From contig JAYMGJ010000270.1 in assembly GCA_037178675.1 (NCBI GenBank), forward strand, positions 124,001 to 188,000: 64,000 nucleotides of DNA, given 5' to 3'. The first letter of the stretch is position 1. Every line of letters starts with the position of its first letter. Made by a program: the position numbers and the translations under genes. The stretch comes from Scleroderma bovista. Lineage: Eukaryota; Basidiomycota; Agaricomycetes; Boletales; Sclerodermataceae. Under the pieces are notes generated by a model that worked only from the letters and a program-made list of their open reading frames with translations, did not search any database and was not told the DNA's origin. This document shows, one piece after another, positions 45,330 to 56,768 of the stretch.

Positions 45330-47345
45330 TCAACCACGTATCGAGGTAATAGATGAACCCCGCTGGTGGGCATGAGAGGGCTCCGGGGGTGGGGGTGGCG
45401 TCGGCTTGGATAAAAGATTAAACGGTAGACGTCGACCAATAGCCGCTGCCGTGGACGACGAAGCGCTGCGTATGCCCTGTTTCCGAGGAGGATCGGGGAA
45501 ATGGGCATATTGTACGGGCGGTCCCATATAGGCCTCTGGTTCTCCTACAGCCCTGTCTTCTTGTTGTGGAGAATCAGTCGAGCTCGTTGTTCTTGTGAGA
45601 ATCGTACTCGTCATGAGCGAGGGCTGACTAGGACGTGCACTACCCGGATTCGTCCCTGCCCGACTTCGAGAGGTATCAACTTGCGATACCTGCGGCGGGA
45701 CTGCGGCGGTAGAAGGTGAATTTCGTAGTTGTGCAGCAGACCATGATGGTCGCAACCGCCGCCTGCGGGGAGTGGTTGAGCCAGTAATGGCCATTGCACC
45801 AAGGGCGGTGATATCATCACCATTTGCCGACGGCCCAGCGGATGTGAAACCCGGTGGAGGGGCAACCTGTGACTTATTATTATCTGTCGACGATGTCCCG
45901 CCGCTACCACTTCGGTTCCGCCGCTTGTATTTTTCCATCTCATCCGCATCTCGCTCGCGCATCCGGTTAACGATGAATGAGGCATGTGTGGGTGTGGGAG
46001 GGTTCAGCAATAGGGACTGTGAGGGCCCGGGCGAAGGAAGTGAAAATGTGCCATTGCTGCTTGCAGATGACGCATTTTCTAGTCGCTGTGGGGGGCGTGG
46101 CTGCGATGTCGAGGATGATATTGAGGACAGACTCGTGCCCAAAGCGGGCCCAAGTCCAGTACTGTCGAAATCCCCACTGTCTGTGGTCGTCGTCGTGCCA
46201 GAACCACTTCGCATACGAACTGAAGCTGTCCAAGTGACATTGTCTTTTATAGGTACAGGAGGTGGACCCTCGAAACCTGCCGTGCCAACTCCCCATTCGT
46301 GTCCCCGGGCAGCAGCCTGAGCATAGACGATCCGACGCGTTTTCTTGTTGACCTCGAACTGCGTACGTGCAGAGTCCTGCAGGGTATCCTTGGTGCTGAA
46401 TCTATCTCTCGTCGGTGAATGCATGTCGCATGACAGCTTCGCGTGACTCACGAATAAGCATAGTCTGATGGGGTGAACCCATCATTGTTGCGAGCGGAAA
46501 ACTGGCACCCCCGATCGATCAATAATTGCACTATCTGTAAATGGGTGAATATCTGAACCCAAGGGAATGGCATGCCAACGGTCCATACCGGAATGTGACC
46601 CCATGCGCTTGCACTGAGACAACGTCAGCCTGACCACTGGCAGAGTGACACCAGAGACATACTAATGGAGGGACGTGTTCCCCTTGTTATCTGACAGATC
46701 AAAGTCGGCTCCCCAGTCACAAAGCATCTACGTAAGAGCAAGGAGCATAAGTCTACACAACGTGACGAGGTGGGAACGCGTCTACGCACGCGAACAAGCT
46801 CCTCATTTCCTTTGAGCGCCGCCATGTGTAGCGCAGTCTTTCCTTGTGAATTTGACCAGTCGAGGATCCACGGAAAGCGGTCGTAGTACAGTCTAGCCAT
46901 GCGTAGAGCGGCCCCCATGAGATCAGCTTGCGATGGACCGGGTGCATACGGATTGGGTGGTGGGGGTTTAAAATCAGCAAGTAGCATGAGTATAGTGTTG
47001 TTTTCTGAGTCCTGGGGGACCAAACTGGTCAGCCTCGCCTTTGAGAGGGAGCAAAGTACGATGCAGATCAAGCACCTTGCTAAGTTCCTCTTCGTCATGG
47101 CCTGCGGTGAGTAGGAATTCAAAGATCTCTTCGTGGGCTAGGACGGCGGCCCATGCGAGGGAAGTATATCGTTTTGGAGAGGGGTCAGGATTGCGCATGT
47201 CGGTGCGTTGGATGAGTCTCTTGACGAGGAAGAGGTTGTTCTCTGAGCGGGATATGTTAGCCAGGCATGGTGAGATTGTCAACGAGAAAAAATGGCTACC
47301 TTTGACCGCTTTTCGAAGCTTTGAACTGGCATCTTTCTCTGCCAT
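45330..47345 (-). CDS. Ankyrin-repeat protein (Avo2-like architecture)
   Basis: ATG 47345 opens MAEKDASSKLRKAVKG. Ankyrin repeats follow over several exons: NNLFLVKRLIQRTD, TSLAWAAVLAHEEIFEFLL, GKTALHMAALKGNEELVRM, GNTSLHYASAWGHIPIVQLL. The last third is a long single exon (to 45330) that is Ser/Thr/Pro-rich, with polyproline near the C-terminus. N-terminal ankyrin repeats plus a disordered Ser-rich tail recall yeast Avo2, a peripheral TORC2 subunit, but this is only an architectural likeness. Protein binding is the safe call. Confidence 0.8.
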
Positions 47346-47488
47346 GAAAGGCGGATGAGCACAGAATGATTGGGCGGTCAAATGCCGAGGAGGCCAGCTT
47401 TATGAATTAGAGGAAACAATTGCAGTCCGATTTTGGTCACATGACGAGTATACAGCCTTTTTGAAGCCCATCATCATTAGCATCGACC

Positions 47489-48210
47489 ATGCCCAAGGTC
47501 GTCTCTCGCTCCGCCATCTCCACCTCCGCAGACGGTGGGTAGACATTCTCCTGTGCATCTGAGTCTGACTCGTTCACGTCTCAGCCAAACCCACGGCGTC
47601 GGACGCTGCTGCACTCCGGGTGTATTGTAAGTCGCCGAGTCCTTGGCCAACCGATGCAGGGCTGAGCTGTTCAGACTGTCTCTGCGGAGAGTTTATCGTA
47701 CGTGTGCCTTGTTACACCCCACCACGGCCTCCAACATCGCCTTTGGCAGCTCGTGATCGAGAAATCACTTGCAGCTTTCCCACAGCGACACACCGATGGG
47801 GCGTATATTGTCCGCTGTCACGACCGCGATTCCGGCAAAGGGGTCGCATTTAAGCTGAATGCCACCTCTGCGCCCCCTGTGCTTGTCGAGAGGTACGTAC
47901 GAGCGCCATTCTTGCTGCTTTTTCGTTTCGCCGCCATTCCCCTTTGGTGATGGCGTGATGCGATGGTGTCTCGACAAGGCTGTGATTCTAACGATAATCT
48001 ACATACAGGCCAGGGGGACATGAACGGCAGTACGGATTTTCATGTCCCCGGTGTAACCTAACGGTCGCCTACCAGCCAACGCCCCCACCCGCCAAGTCTG
48101 GACCGTACCTGTATATCCTCAAGGGTGCCTTGACACTAGCGCAAGGTCAGGTCCCGAAGGATGCCTTTGAAGGGTTTGAAGAGAGCCAAGTGGAAATGGA
48201 CAGCAAGTAA
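47489..48210 (+). CDS. STEEP1 (CXorf56/UPF0428) homologue
   Basis: ATG 47489 opens MPKVVSRSAISTSADA. Splicing of two introns yields YYCLCGEFI near residue 30, RTDGAYIVRCHDRDSGKGV, then after another intron PGGHERQYGFSCPRCNLTV, AYQPTPPP and GPYLYILKGALTLAQ, ending at TAA 48208-48210. Cys pairs CLC and CPRC probably bind zinc. In animals STEEP1 promotes COPII-dependent exit of STING from the ER. Fungi lack STING, so the ancestral role must be different and is unknown. It is divergent from the ankyrin gene with 143 bp between starts. Confidence 0.85.
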
Positions 48211-48875
48211 AAAGTCAGCAAGGTCACAGGCGAGGCACGAAACTATTTGGGAGATGGATGTCGTCAGTCAAAATGGCAGATCAAGTTGGAGAAGCAATAG
48301 GAAGAGTAGTAGGCTCAGCTACCGTTGTAGAGCATGTTCATGACCCACACGCCGAATAGACGAGTGGGTTCCAACAGTGTGAATAATAATGGAGTCATCA
48401 CCGCCATCTGAAACCTGATACATCAAGGAAGCCTCACTCACCGCATGGTCACTGATCAACATGATGGAACTGGACACGACAGCAAAAAATTTAACTGGCC
48501 GGTGTGTTTGGCATTGTTTATTTTGCAAGGTCTTGCCAAACATGTCTCAACAACCACCCGACCATTGTCCGCCCAAACATTCGCGAGTGCATGTAAAAAA
48601 TACCTCTTTTAGCACGTTGAGCATGATTGCGCGCTCGGTATCCAGGCGACGGTCACTTGATTGTGCGGGATTTGTGGGTCCTTGTGAGTGATTGCCCTTG
48701 GAAAAGGCCATCTAAGGTAATTCTGGAGTGTCGACACTCGTTGCGACAATCGATGGGCTGCCTCGTTGCACCCTGCCCTCTGTGCCGCACGCGTATATAT
48801 ATCCAGTCTCTGCACGACCATGGATCCTCATCAGCACTCCCAGCCCGAGTCGTCCGAGCACCACCCAGTTTCGAA
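48211..48875. other. Intergenic region
   Basis: No supported gene in 665 bp. It should contain the 3' UTR of the STEEP1 homologue and the promoter of the small frame at 48876; a weak ATATATAT word occurs near 48795. Confidence 0.4.
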
Positions 48876-49106
48876 ATGGCCTACTCCGCATACGCCCACA
48901 CATCATCCACCTTCTCCCTCTTCCCCGCCTCGCCTGCCTCGCCCAATGCATTTGCTGTCTTCACCCACGCCCAGAGCCCACGGGAGAACTGCGCCATGTA
49001 CGAAGACGTCCGTCGCGTCTTTGGCAGCAACAATGGGCGGGCGACACACAAACAACGCAAAGCTGGTGCACAGATGGGGTTGAAGAAAATTTTGGGCGGG
49101 ATGTAA
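48876..49106 (+). CDS. Small hypothetical protein (76 aa)
   Basis: ATG 48876 gives MAYSAYAHTSSTFSLFPASP and ends in a basic KQRKAGAQMGLKKILGGM before TAA 49104-49106. A central MYEDVRRVFG segment looks helical and non-random. A purine-rich context (TTTCGAAATGG) precedes the ATG. There is no recognised domain. It could be a genuine small secreted or nuclear protein, or an exon of a longer gene; expression data would decide. Confidence 0.4.
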   Translation: MAYSAYAHTSSTFSLFPASPASPNAFAVFTHAQSPRENCAMYEDVRRVFGSNNGRATHKQRKAGAQMGLKKILGGM

Positions 49107-49739
49107 TTGCATCAGAGAGCACCATCGTCTGTCACGCGCTTCCTTCTTCGCGCACCATTAGCGCGCATGCCATCGCGTCGTCGACGTACATGTCACGCAC
49201 ACTCGGGCGGATCGTGTGCTTCTATATGGGGACATCATGGGAGTCATACAGCGTCTCTGGAGCGGGATCGTGGTTTCCTAAGGGAATTGGTGGAAGGGGG
49301 GAATCCCATTGAGGAACTAGTCTCCTGTCCGCACCCGTAGCAGAGTTTGAATCAGCGTCTTTGATGAATAGCAAAGTTGGCGTTGAGTGAGGTAAGGACT
49401 AGGGTACGTGAAGATGAAGGCACGGGGTCGTAGACATAGGCTATACCTTTTCGGCGCCCTGATGGGTTGATGACAGACGTTGATCGGGAAGGCCTTGGGC
49501 TTGCGACGACTGCGAACCTTTGCCCTCAGAGATGTTTTATTCCGTTACTCGCCCCTATGGCGATGCGATGACCGACCGAGGAAGGCACACAGGACACAGC
49601 CACGACCCCTGTTTGGGAGGTGCGGACCGACAGCGCGGAAATGATGTCAACGCGTGTTTTCTTTCCGTTTTCGGACAATAGTACACCCATCCTCATATAA
49701 TTACGAACCCAACACACACCCAACACAGTCTCTCCCGCC
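49107..49739. other. Intergenic region
   Basis: I see no supported gene. CATATAATTA near 49694, 46 bp upstream of the next start, is a possible TATA-like element. Confidence 0.35.
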
Positions 49740-50336
49740 ATGTCCTTTGCACGCTCAGCCTCTCCTCCCCCGCCAATGCCGTCCCCGCAGCTCGTCCCAG
49801 CCTCTCTCCCCTCTCCCCCACCGCTGTCTGCGAGGTCCTTCCGCACCCACTCCGTGCACCACTCGTCCCCGCCCAGCCCTTCTAGCTCCATCGCCCAAAA
49901 AACCATCCCTGCGTGCAGATCACACGATCGCCTTGACCGCAGAGCAAAGGCCGGCCTCTTTGGCGACGACGACGACTTTGGCACTGGCAAGCCATTCCCA
50001 TACAGGCGGCTCACCTCTCTCAGCCCCTCTTCCCCCCGCTCACGCAAGCGCATCCTGGCCCACCCATCACCCCGCTGCCGCTCCCCTCCTCCGAGCCCTG
50101 CAGCCGCATCCCCACCACCCCCGGTGCCCCCCATTCCTTCCTGCCTCCTTGCCTCCACCGATAAGAAATCGGTCCTGCAGCCTCTGACGCAGTCCACCGC
50201 TCTCCAGGGCGCATTCGACGCCCCTGAGCACACACCCCACTGCTCGCGAAATCGATGCGAGTCCACCCCCAATGCCATGACGTGCATGCAATTCTTCGCC
50301 ATGCATAATTCATCCAGGCGAGATTGCAGGGATTGA
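49740..50336 (+). CDS. Pro/Ser-rich hypothetical protein (198 aa)
   Basis: A single-exon frame runs from ATG 49740 (MSFARSASPPPPMPSPQLVP) to a stop at 50334-50336. The only ordered-looking piece is DRLDRRAKAGLFGDDDDFGTG with KPFPYRR (about residues 63-92). Otherwise it is low-complexity Pro/Ser with scattered basic residues. A TATA-like CATATAATTA lies upstream. The 258-residue frame on the opposite strand is a composition shadow. No function can be assigned. Confidence 0.5.
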   Translation: MSFARSASPPPPMPSPQLVPASLPSPPPLSARSFRTHSVHHSSPPSPSSSIAQKTIPACRSHDRLDRRAKAGLFGDDDDFGTGKPFPYRRLTSLSPSSPRSRKRILAHPSPRCRSPPPSPAAASPPPPVPPIPSCLLASTDKKSVLQPLTQSTALQGAFDAPEHTPHCSRNRCESTPNAMTCMQFFAMHNSSRRDCRD

Positions 50337-51399
50337 CTGCGGAGAGATCCTTGTCGAGAGAGAGAGATTTTATCATGGACTGCATTGGCAGTTGTATGAC
50401 GCTACCGACACTCCCTTGCACATAACCAGACGCCCTTTTCTTGTCATTCCCTTCTTTTCCAGTCTCACCCTACGCTCCCTCCCTCGCTCCCCTGTAATAC
50501 CGGCTTTACTATCGCCGGCTGATCCTTCTACCCTATCACGTGTTACTGGTGGCCTACCTTCAAAGGTTGCTGCTTTACTTATGTACAACTGTAATACTCT
50601 CAAGAGATGAAATACTGTCTTGTACTGTCCTCCACCTTCGTCCGATTGCCTTCCGCACGGCATTCTAAATCAAGCCAACAAAACCTTCCATTACACCACA
50701 TGGGGACTGGCGCTTGCAGTAGGCGCGTAGAATGTTTCCATCCGAGAATTCTCCAGTGTCGTGTTGGCAGGAGACACGCTAATTACAGTTTTTTTTTCTT
50801 CTCATCGGACTGAGCGGTTGCCTGATGAGGCTCATGTATACCGCCCATCTTCTGAGATTCATCAACCCGGGCAATAAGTTGGCATCATCATTACCTCTCG
50901 AAGGATACATGGAGACCGGTGCCACGAAGAACATCATACACGGTGATAAATTGCGTCGGCCAAAGGCATCCGATATCCCGTCGCTGCCTCTGTCGGATCA
51001 TGTCGGCGTCATCGAAAGGTTCTCCACCGCCGACCGAACGAGTTAGCCTACCGGGGATAGTGTAATAAGACATAAAACTCGTGCTGTCAGTGGCGCCCCT
51101 AGTCACTGGGTTAGGACGACGCCTGTCTGTCCAGTGTCAACCTGCACACGACCAGAAACCACCAATTGCACGAAAGCGGACCATAACATCTCAAAGAGTG
51201 GGACTTGGTCAAATATTCATATGCATTTTCTCAAGCCACGAGACTACAGAATAGCGATACAGGTCTATAATGATAATCAGCTAATGTATTTCCGTGACAC
51301 GTGCGAGGTAAACTTGGCTCCTACCAAATGACGCCCAACGTGGATGAACAGAGGCAGTAAGCGAAGGAAAGAGACGACAGCAACCAGACGAAACACGAT
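50337..51399. other. Intergenic region, 1.06 kb
   Basis: I found no gene with consistent frame or domain. It lies downstream of both flanking genes (convergent), so it would hold two 3' UTRs. A poly-T tract is near 50790-50800. Confidence 0.4.
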
Positions 51400-52809
51400 T
51401 CAGAGTCCCATTCTTTCCGCCAACGTCCGGTCTCCGCCCGCATATGGATGGCTGAACCCTCCGCGATTCCGAGCCCTGGTACTTCCTCCTCCTCCTCCTC
51501 CACTCCCTGTCCCGTTTCGCTTCGAGAACCGTTCTCGCTCCCGCTCCCGTTCGCGGTCCTTCTCCCTGTCACGATCCCGATCACGCACCCTCTCCCTTAC
51601 CCAGTCCTTGTCGCGATGTTTCTCCCGATCACGCTCCTGCGACATGCGTGGTCGCGTCCTCGAATCCTCCTCGATCTCCATTTTCACGTTGCCCTTGGGT
51701 CGCAGCTCAGAGGGCGGTATGCGCGGCGATCGGGAAGACTCATTTTTGATCTGTGCTGCCTGTGTTGGTGCCTGCGATGGGGGGTGTTTGGTGGCGTTCA
51801 CAGGATTCGAAGGAGGCGGGGGAAGAGAGGCACTCGAGTGGGCGGGCGACATCTTGACGTTGGCCTCCGGTGCAAGCCGTGGTTTCTTGTGTGCACGGGG
51901 TCCAGTCGGTGGGGGCTTCGAGAGTCCGTTGCTGACAGGTGGTCCGTGGGGGTGTGGGTGCTGTGTGGTCTGGTGGTGTTGATGTGGGTGGAAGGCATCA
52001 CGCGGTGGAGGGTGAGGTGGTGCATAGGAGTGAGCGTGTGCATTTGGGTGGTGTTTTTGTCTCATTGACGAGTGGAACGTTTGATAGGACTTGTCGAGTT
52101 CAGCGCTGAAGTGAGTCAGCGCCTGAACAAATCATGGGAGTGAACGACTCACGACAATGTGGTGATGACCTGATGGGATTCTATGTGCCGTCCTGTTGAG
52201 TAAACTAGGCAGATAAGACACATCCGAGACATACCTCGCAGTGCGCCATCGAGTCGGTCAACCACTTGTCTGAGGCCACGGACCTCTTCCTTTAGTTTCC
52301 CAGTCTCCCCGTGTCTCAGAACCTCATACAATTCGTCATTCTCCTCTTGCAGTAGTCGTATGCGATGAGTAAGCGCTGTATTGACTGTGCTCGAATTGGA
52401 CGAGCCCGAGGATCCACTGGGGTCGACAACTTTGGAGATATGGGGAAGAAGCATCGATACCACACTCGGAGGAAATGAAATGGGGTCCGTCACAGACGGC
52501 TGCGAGGGGTTTATTGCGAGGTATTGTCGCAGTTGTTCGATCTCGCTCTGGGGATAGGGAGAAGGGGGTGCATTAGGGATGAACATCCAGCCCACGGGAT
52601 TCAATGGAAAAACAAAACAAACAAAAAAACACAGCATGCAGATGAACGTCTCAGACCGACGGAGATGCAGCACGAGCGAGTGGGAGAGGGTGAAAAGATC
52701 AAGGACTCACCATCAATTCGACGACCTGTGCATCTCGCTTTCGGAGTGCCGTCTCGAGCTCAATCTCTCGCCGCGTTGGCAGCGGTAATGATGATGTATC
52801 GTCGTCCAT
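51400..52809 (-). CDS. MUM2: WTAP/Mum2-type m6A-methyltransferase complex subunit
   Basis: WTAP/Mum2 scaffolds the nuclear mRNA N6-adenosine methyltransferase complex. ATG 52809 opens MDDDTSSLPLPTRREIELE. A coiled coil continues through RIRLLQEENDELYEVL, then GETGKLKEEVRGLRQVVDRL and ESHQVITTLSAELDKSYQTF, the WTAP family signature. After this conserved core a long disordered exon is His/Pro-rich and then Arg/Asp/Glu-rich (RERERERERF-like), ending at TGA 51400-51402. An upstream in-frame ATG at 52920 is possible but would leave only 43 bp to the divergent PLP1 start, so I prefer 52809. Confidence 0.85.
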
Positions 52810-52962
52810 TGGTGGTGGTAGGGCGTTCGGATGAGCAGACTTGCGTCGCTCTGGGTTGTCGTTCGAGTGCTTGTGGAGGTGGGTCTGCGCACGAGCAAAC
52901 AACCTGTTTTGGGTGTGCATACATCGAGGCTAGTAAACACGTCTCAGGATACGACCAAGCTC

Positions 52963-53894
52963 ATGAATTCAACGCTCAACAACTTAGCATCCCGTGTCCT
53001 CCAGTCGAACCGGGAGCGGGACGAGGACGACGGTGTCGATGCAATTTTTGCTGAGCTAGAAGCCGAGATCGAGAACGACGATAATGCTGCATTCCGCGAA
53101 AGGGGTTTGGAACAACTTAGAGCCCAGTGAGCACGACGGTTTTGCACGCCGATAGGCTTTATGATTCACCTTCATGTCAAGGGTCAGCCAGATGAAACAG
53201 ATGCAGGAGAATGCCTATGGCATTTATTCAGAGGTCACCGACGAGAAGGAGGTGATACGTTCAAGTGCGTGAGTCGATAGCAGGCAAACCCTCCCCTTCC
53301 CCATCCACTTATCTTGCTTGCAGTCGTGAACGCTATTGCGTAGTCCATTTCTACCACACCAACTTCAAACGTTGCGAAATCGTGGATAAACACCTCGCAG
53401 TGAGGAAAATAGCAGCCATTTTCTCGATCATCTCGGGCTGACTAGATCAAGCGGTTAAGAAATTAGCACCAAAATACTTTTCAACACGTTTCATTCGTGT
53501 GTTCGTCGAAAATGTGCCCTGGCTGGTGCAGAAATTGGCGATCAAGGTCCTACCATGCATCATGTGTTTCGTCGATGGTGTATTGAAGGACCAGTAAGCC
53601 ATATCGCTAACATACATCGGCTGAGCCTTTATGCTTTTTCAGGTTGATAGGCTTCGAGGAGCTAGGGAACAGCGACGCATTCGAGACAGCTACTCTTGAG
53701 CTCAGGCTTTCTCAAAGCGGTATTATGCTTCCCTACACGAGGATGCCTTCACCGACTGAATCTGATTTTCAGGTGTGTTGCAAAAGGCTGTGGACCAGTT
53801 CGGGGCCCTCTCGTATACTGTTCAGTCTGGAAATGGGAGGAATCTACGATGTAGCGAGGGTGGTGACGATGATGTATTCGATCTGGATGACTAG
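52963..53894 (+). CDS. PLP1: Phosducin-like thioredoxin-fold protein Plp1/TXNDC9
   Basis: Plp1/TXNDC9 is a cofactor of the CCT chaperonin in tubulin and actin folding. ATG 52963 gives MNSTLNNLASRVLQSNRERD. An acidic helix FAELEAEIENDDNAAF follows, then YSEVTDEKEVIRSS, and the thioredoxin fold with RERYCVVHFYHTNFKRCEIV, KYFSTRFIRVFVENVPWLV, KLAIKVLPCIMCFVDG and IGFEELGNSDAFETATLEL. The usual CxxC is absent, as in the family. The last intron (GTATTATG...TTTTCAG) leads to the acidic end DDDVFDLDD, with TAG at 53892-53894. Reading through the intron gives an incorrect alternative end. Confidence 0.9.
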
Positions 53895-53964
53895 TCTAGC
53901 TTCCTAATAAAGGCTCCTTGCTACTCGCACCCTTGCATATTTTCCCCATTCCTCGCTCATTACC

Positions 53965-55541
53965 ATGAAGCTCGTAGGCAAGTACGTCGATAAAAACAGA
54001 ACGGTAAATGCTTCGTGATCACCCGCACACTGTCAAGCTCATCCACGCAAGGGGTATGTGACCCTACGTCCCGAAGATGACGAGGACATATGGCATCTCT
54101 ATAATCTTATCCAGAAAGAAGATCTAGTCAGGGCCCCTGCAATTCGGTGCGCTACCATTCCGTCCTTCCCAATCATCGGTTACAGAACAGAATCCCTAGT
54201 CGAGTGCAGAACGTATCTGCGACGGGGTCTACCGAATCTCACCGCGTCAGACTCAATCTCACTCTCCAAGTATCCAAGGTCGAATATTCGTCCTCCGGTG
54301 CACCATCCCCCTCCGCAGATCAACCGTCTCAAACACCCGGCTCAACACCTGCTCCACCGTCAACAGCTGCGCTTCACATCTCAGGCAGAGTCACATCTGA
54401 GAACCAACACGTGAAGCTCGGGGCATTCCACACACTCGACATCGAGATCAATCGAGACATTCGGATCGAAAAAACAGAGGGCTGGGACAGCATCGCGCTC
54501 TCGCGTGTCACAGAGTCTTGCGTGCCGGGGCGCGGAGCGGAAGTGGGTGCCATCGTCTGCGGGGAAGGCAGCGCAGCGTTCTGTTTGCTGTCGCAACATC
54601 TCACGTTGGTCACCCATCGCATCTCCGCTTCCATACCGCGCAAATCGTCCGCTTCTGGGACGTCGCAGTACGAGAAAGCAATGACCAAGTTTTACTCGAT
54701 GGTGTATGATGCTTTTGTACGGCACATTCCGTTCGGAAACCCGGGTCTGCGAGCGATCGTTTTTGCTAGCCCAGGCTGGGTGAGGGAGTCGGTGTATACG
54801 TGGATGATCAACGAGGCTAGTCGTAGAGGCGACAAGCTCTTGGCGAAATCTTTGCGCGAAAAGACTGTCAAGGTTCACGTCAGCAGTCCTCACGTTCACA
54901 GCCTTATCGAGGTTTTGAAGAGCCCAGAGGTATGGCTAAAATGGAATGCTTGCATTGACCCACTAACTTACATGGCATTGTAGATTGTTGCCCAACTCAA
55001 AGAAACAAAGTTTGCTCGTGAAGGCATTGTACTTGATAGGTATGTGGTAATTTAATCCAAGTGTTGTCGCTCATCTCGTGGCTTGGACGTAGGTTTTTCA
55101 AGATGCTAGCATCCGATGAGATGCGGGCATGGTATGGTCCAGATCATGTCTGCCTAGCAGCAGAACGAGGGGCTATTGGCACCCTTCTCATCTCGGATGA
55201 CCTCTTCCGGTACTACCCATCTTGATATCTCTACCTTTCTCGTGTTCACATGAAAACAGATCTAGTGACCCGAAAACAAGGAAGAAATACGTAACATTGG
55301 TGGAAGGCGTGCAACGAAAAGGTGGTGAGGTGGTAATATTTTCGAGTATGCACGAATCCGGACAACGTAAGGCATCTTTGCAAACATGAATTCTAATCTG
55401 ACGAGTGTTTCAGAACTTAACCAACTGACGGGTATTGCTGCAATTCTGACATTCCCGCTGGATGTGGAGGTCGTGGAAGCGGAGGAAAGAGAGGCAGCTA
55501 AGGAAGCAGAAAAAGATCAGGAGGAGCAAAAAGGCAGGTGA
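53965..55541 (+). CDS. DOM34: Ribosome-rescue factor Dom34/Pelota
   Basis: Pelota binds the empty A site of stalled ribosomes with Hbs1 and triggers subunit splitting in no-go and non-stop decay. ATG 53965 opens [13 protein letters not shown]. The eRF1-like N domain includes [18 protein letters not shown]. Next come [67 protein letters not shown] and [34 protein letters not shown] is the conserved C-domain end, followed by an acidic tail and TGA 55539-55541. A Ser/Pro-rich insert ([12 protein letters not shown]...) in the N domain is fungal-specific or lineage-specific. The GGQ motif is absent, as expected for Pelota. Confidence 0.92.
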
Positions 55542-55704
55542 CATGGCGTAGGGTGGTGAAAGACCCTGGTTCGGTGAGTTTTTTTTTCGAAAACGGCTTC
55601 GGATTGTGTTCGACTCTAAATATCCCCAAGTATGCAGCTTCACCGGATGTTTTAGGATTCCACTTTTACCTGGTAATCCCACTCCCGACCACCTCGCTGG
55701 ATAG

Positions 55705-56652
55705 TCAAAGCCTTGCAATACGATTCTCGTACGCCTCCCAACCAGCAGCTTGGTACCTCTGCGCCTGCTTCTTTACCACTTCAACGTCTATGTCTCGACC
55801 AGTTCCAATGATACCCCGGCCAACGATGATCACGTCACATCCACACTCGGTCACCACTTCAGTCGGTGTGCGATATTGCTGACCCATCGCGTCTCCCTTA
55901 GCATCCAACCCGACACCGGGAGCAAGGATCAAGAAATCCTCGTCAGTGGCCATATCAGCCTCAGACACTCCTACACCCTCCATGCGGCGCTGCGCGATGA
56001 ATCCAATGACGAATTCTCGGTATTGCCGAGCCATACGAACTGCATCGACAGTGTAGCTGCCGGTTGTAAGCGCACCTTTCGTGCTCATTTCTGCAAGGAG
56101 TAGCAGTCCCCTTGTTTCCTTCGATTTCATGCCTACTGATGCGAGGCCCGTTATGGCCGAGGGTCCCGGAACTGGGTGGGCATTGACGATGTGCGCCCAA
56201 TCAGATATCTTGTAGATTCCGCTGGAGTACTGTAGCGCGACCGTGTTTCCTAGAGTCTTGTCAGATCTCACAATCATAACACTATCGAGGAGTCACACCA
56301 ATGTCGGCGAACTTTCTGTCTTCAAAAATCAGGAAATTGTGTTCCGATGCGATCCTTTGTAACTTGGCCGTTACGCTGGGCTCCCAGTCCTCGAGGATAT
56401 CGATGTGTGTCTTTGCGTCAAGACTTTATGAGCACAGGGGCTGGATACGAACAAAGAGTGATATGCCTTTATGAGACACACGTATGGTGCGACGGCCTCG
56501 ATGATGTCGAAGAAGTCCTTCGTCCGGGTGACATCGACACTAACAGCGAGGTTCGTTTTTTTCGCATCCATGCACCGAAGTAGGGCTCGAGCAGCGGGAT
56601 TTGTGTGCTTTTCTGCGCGATCTTTGTAGCTCTGAAGATGAGGGACTGGCAT
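55705..56652 (-). CDS. URA3: Orotidine 5'-phosphate decarboxylase
   Basis: It catalyses the last step of UMP synthesis. ATG 56652 gives [20 protein letters not shown]. An exon carrying [20 protein letters not shown] joins to segments encoding the catalytic [12 protein letters not shown] motif. Then come [59 protein letters not shown] and [19 protein letters not shown]. The stop is at 55705. There are two introns in the N-terminal half. The protein is intact and of normal family length. Confidence 0.94.
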
Positions 56653-56768
56653 ATCTGTGGGAGTCGATGTGGATAATTATCGGGAAGTTTCTGATGAGAT
56701 GAATTCCGGAGAGATCGTTTACAGGTCTGATAAGGTTTTAAGTGTTGCACTCACTTCTACACATTCAA

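Noticed and set aside
49526..50302. 258-residue open frame on the minus strand
   Set aside because: It is a Gly/Arg-rich antisense shadow of the Pro/Ser-rich plus-strand frame 49740-50336; GC-rich composition removes stops, and there is no domain.
51448..52068. Long plus-strand frames over the WTAP tail
   Set aside because: They are antisense to the low-complexity RERERD/His-Pro exon of the WTAP homologue, which has a clear family match.
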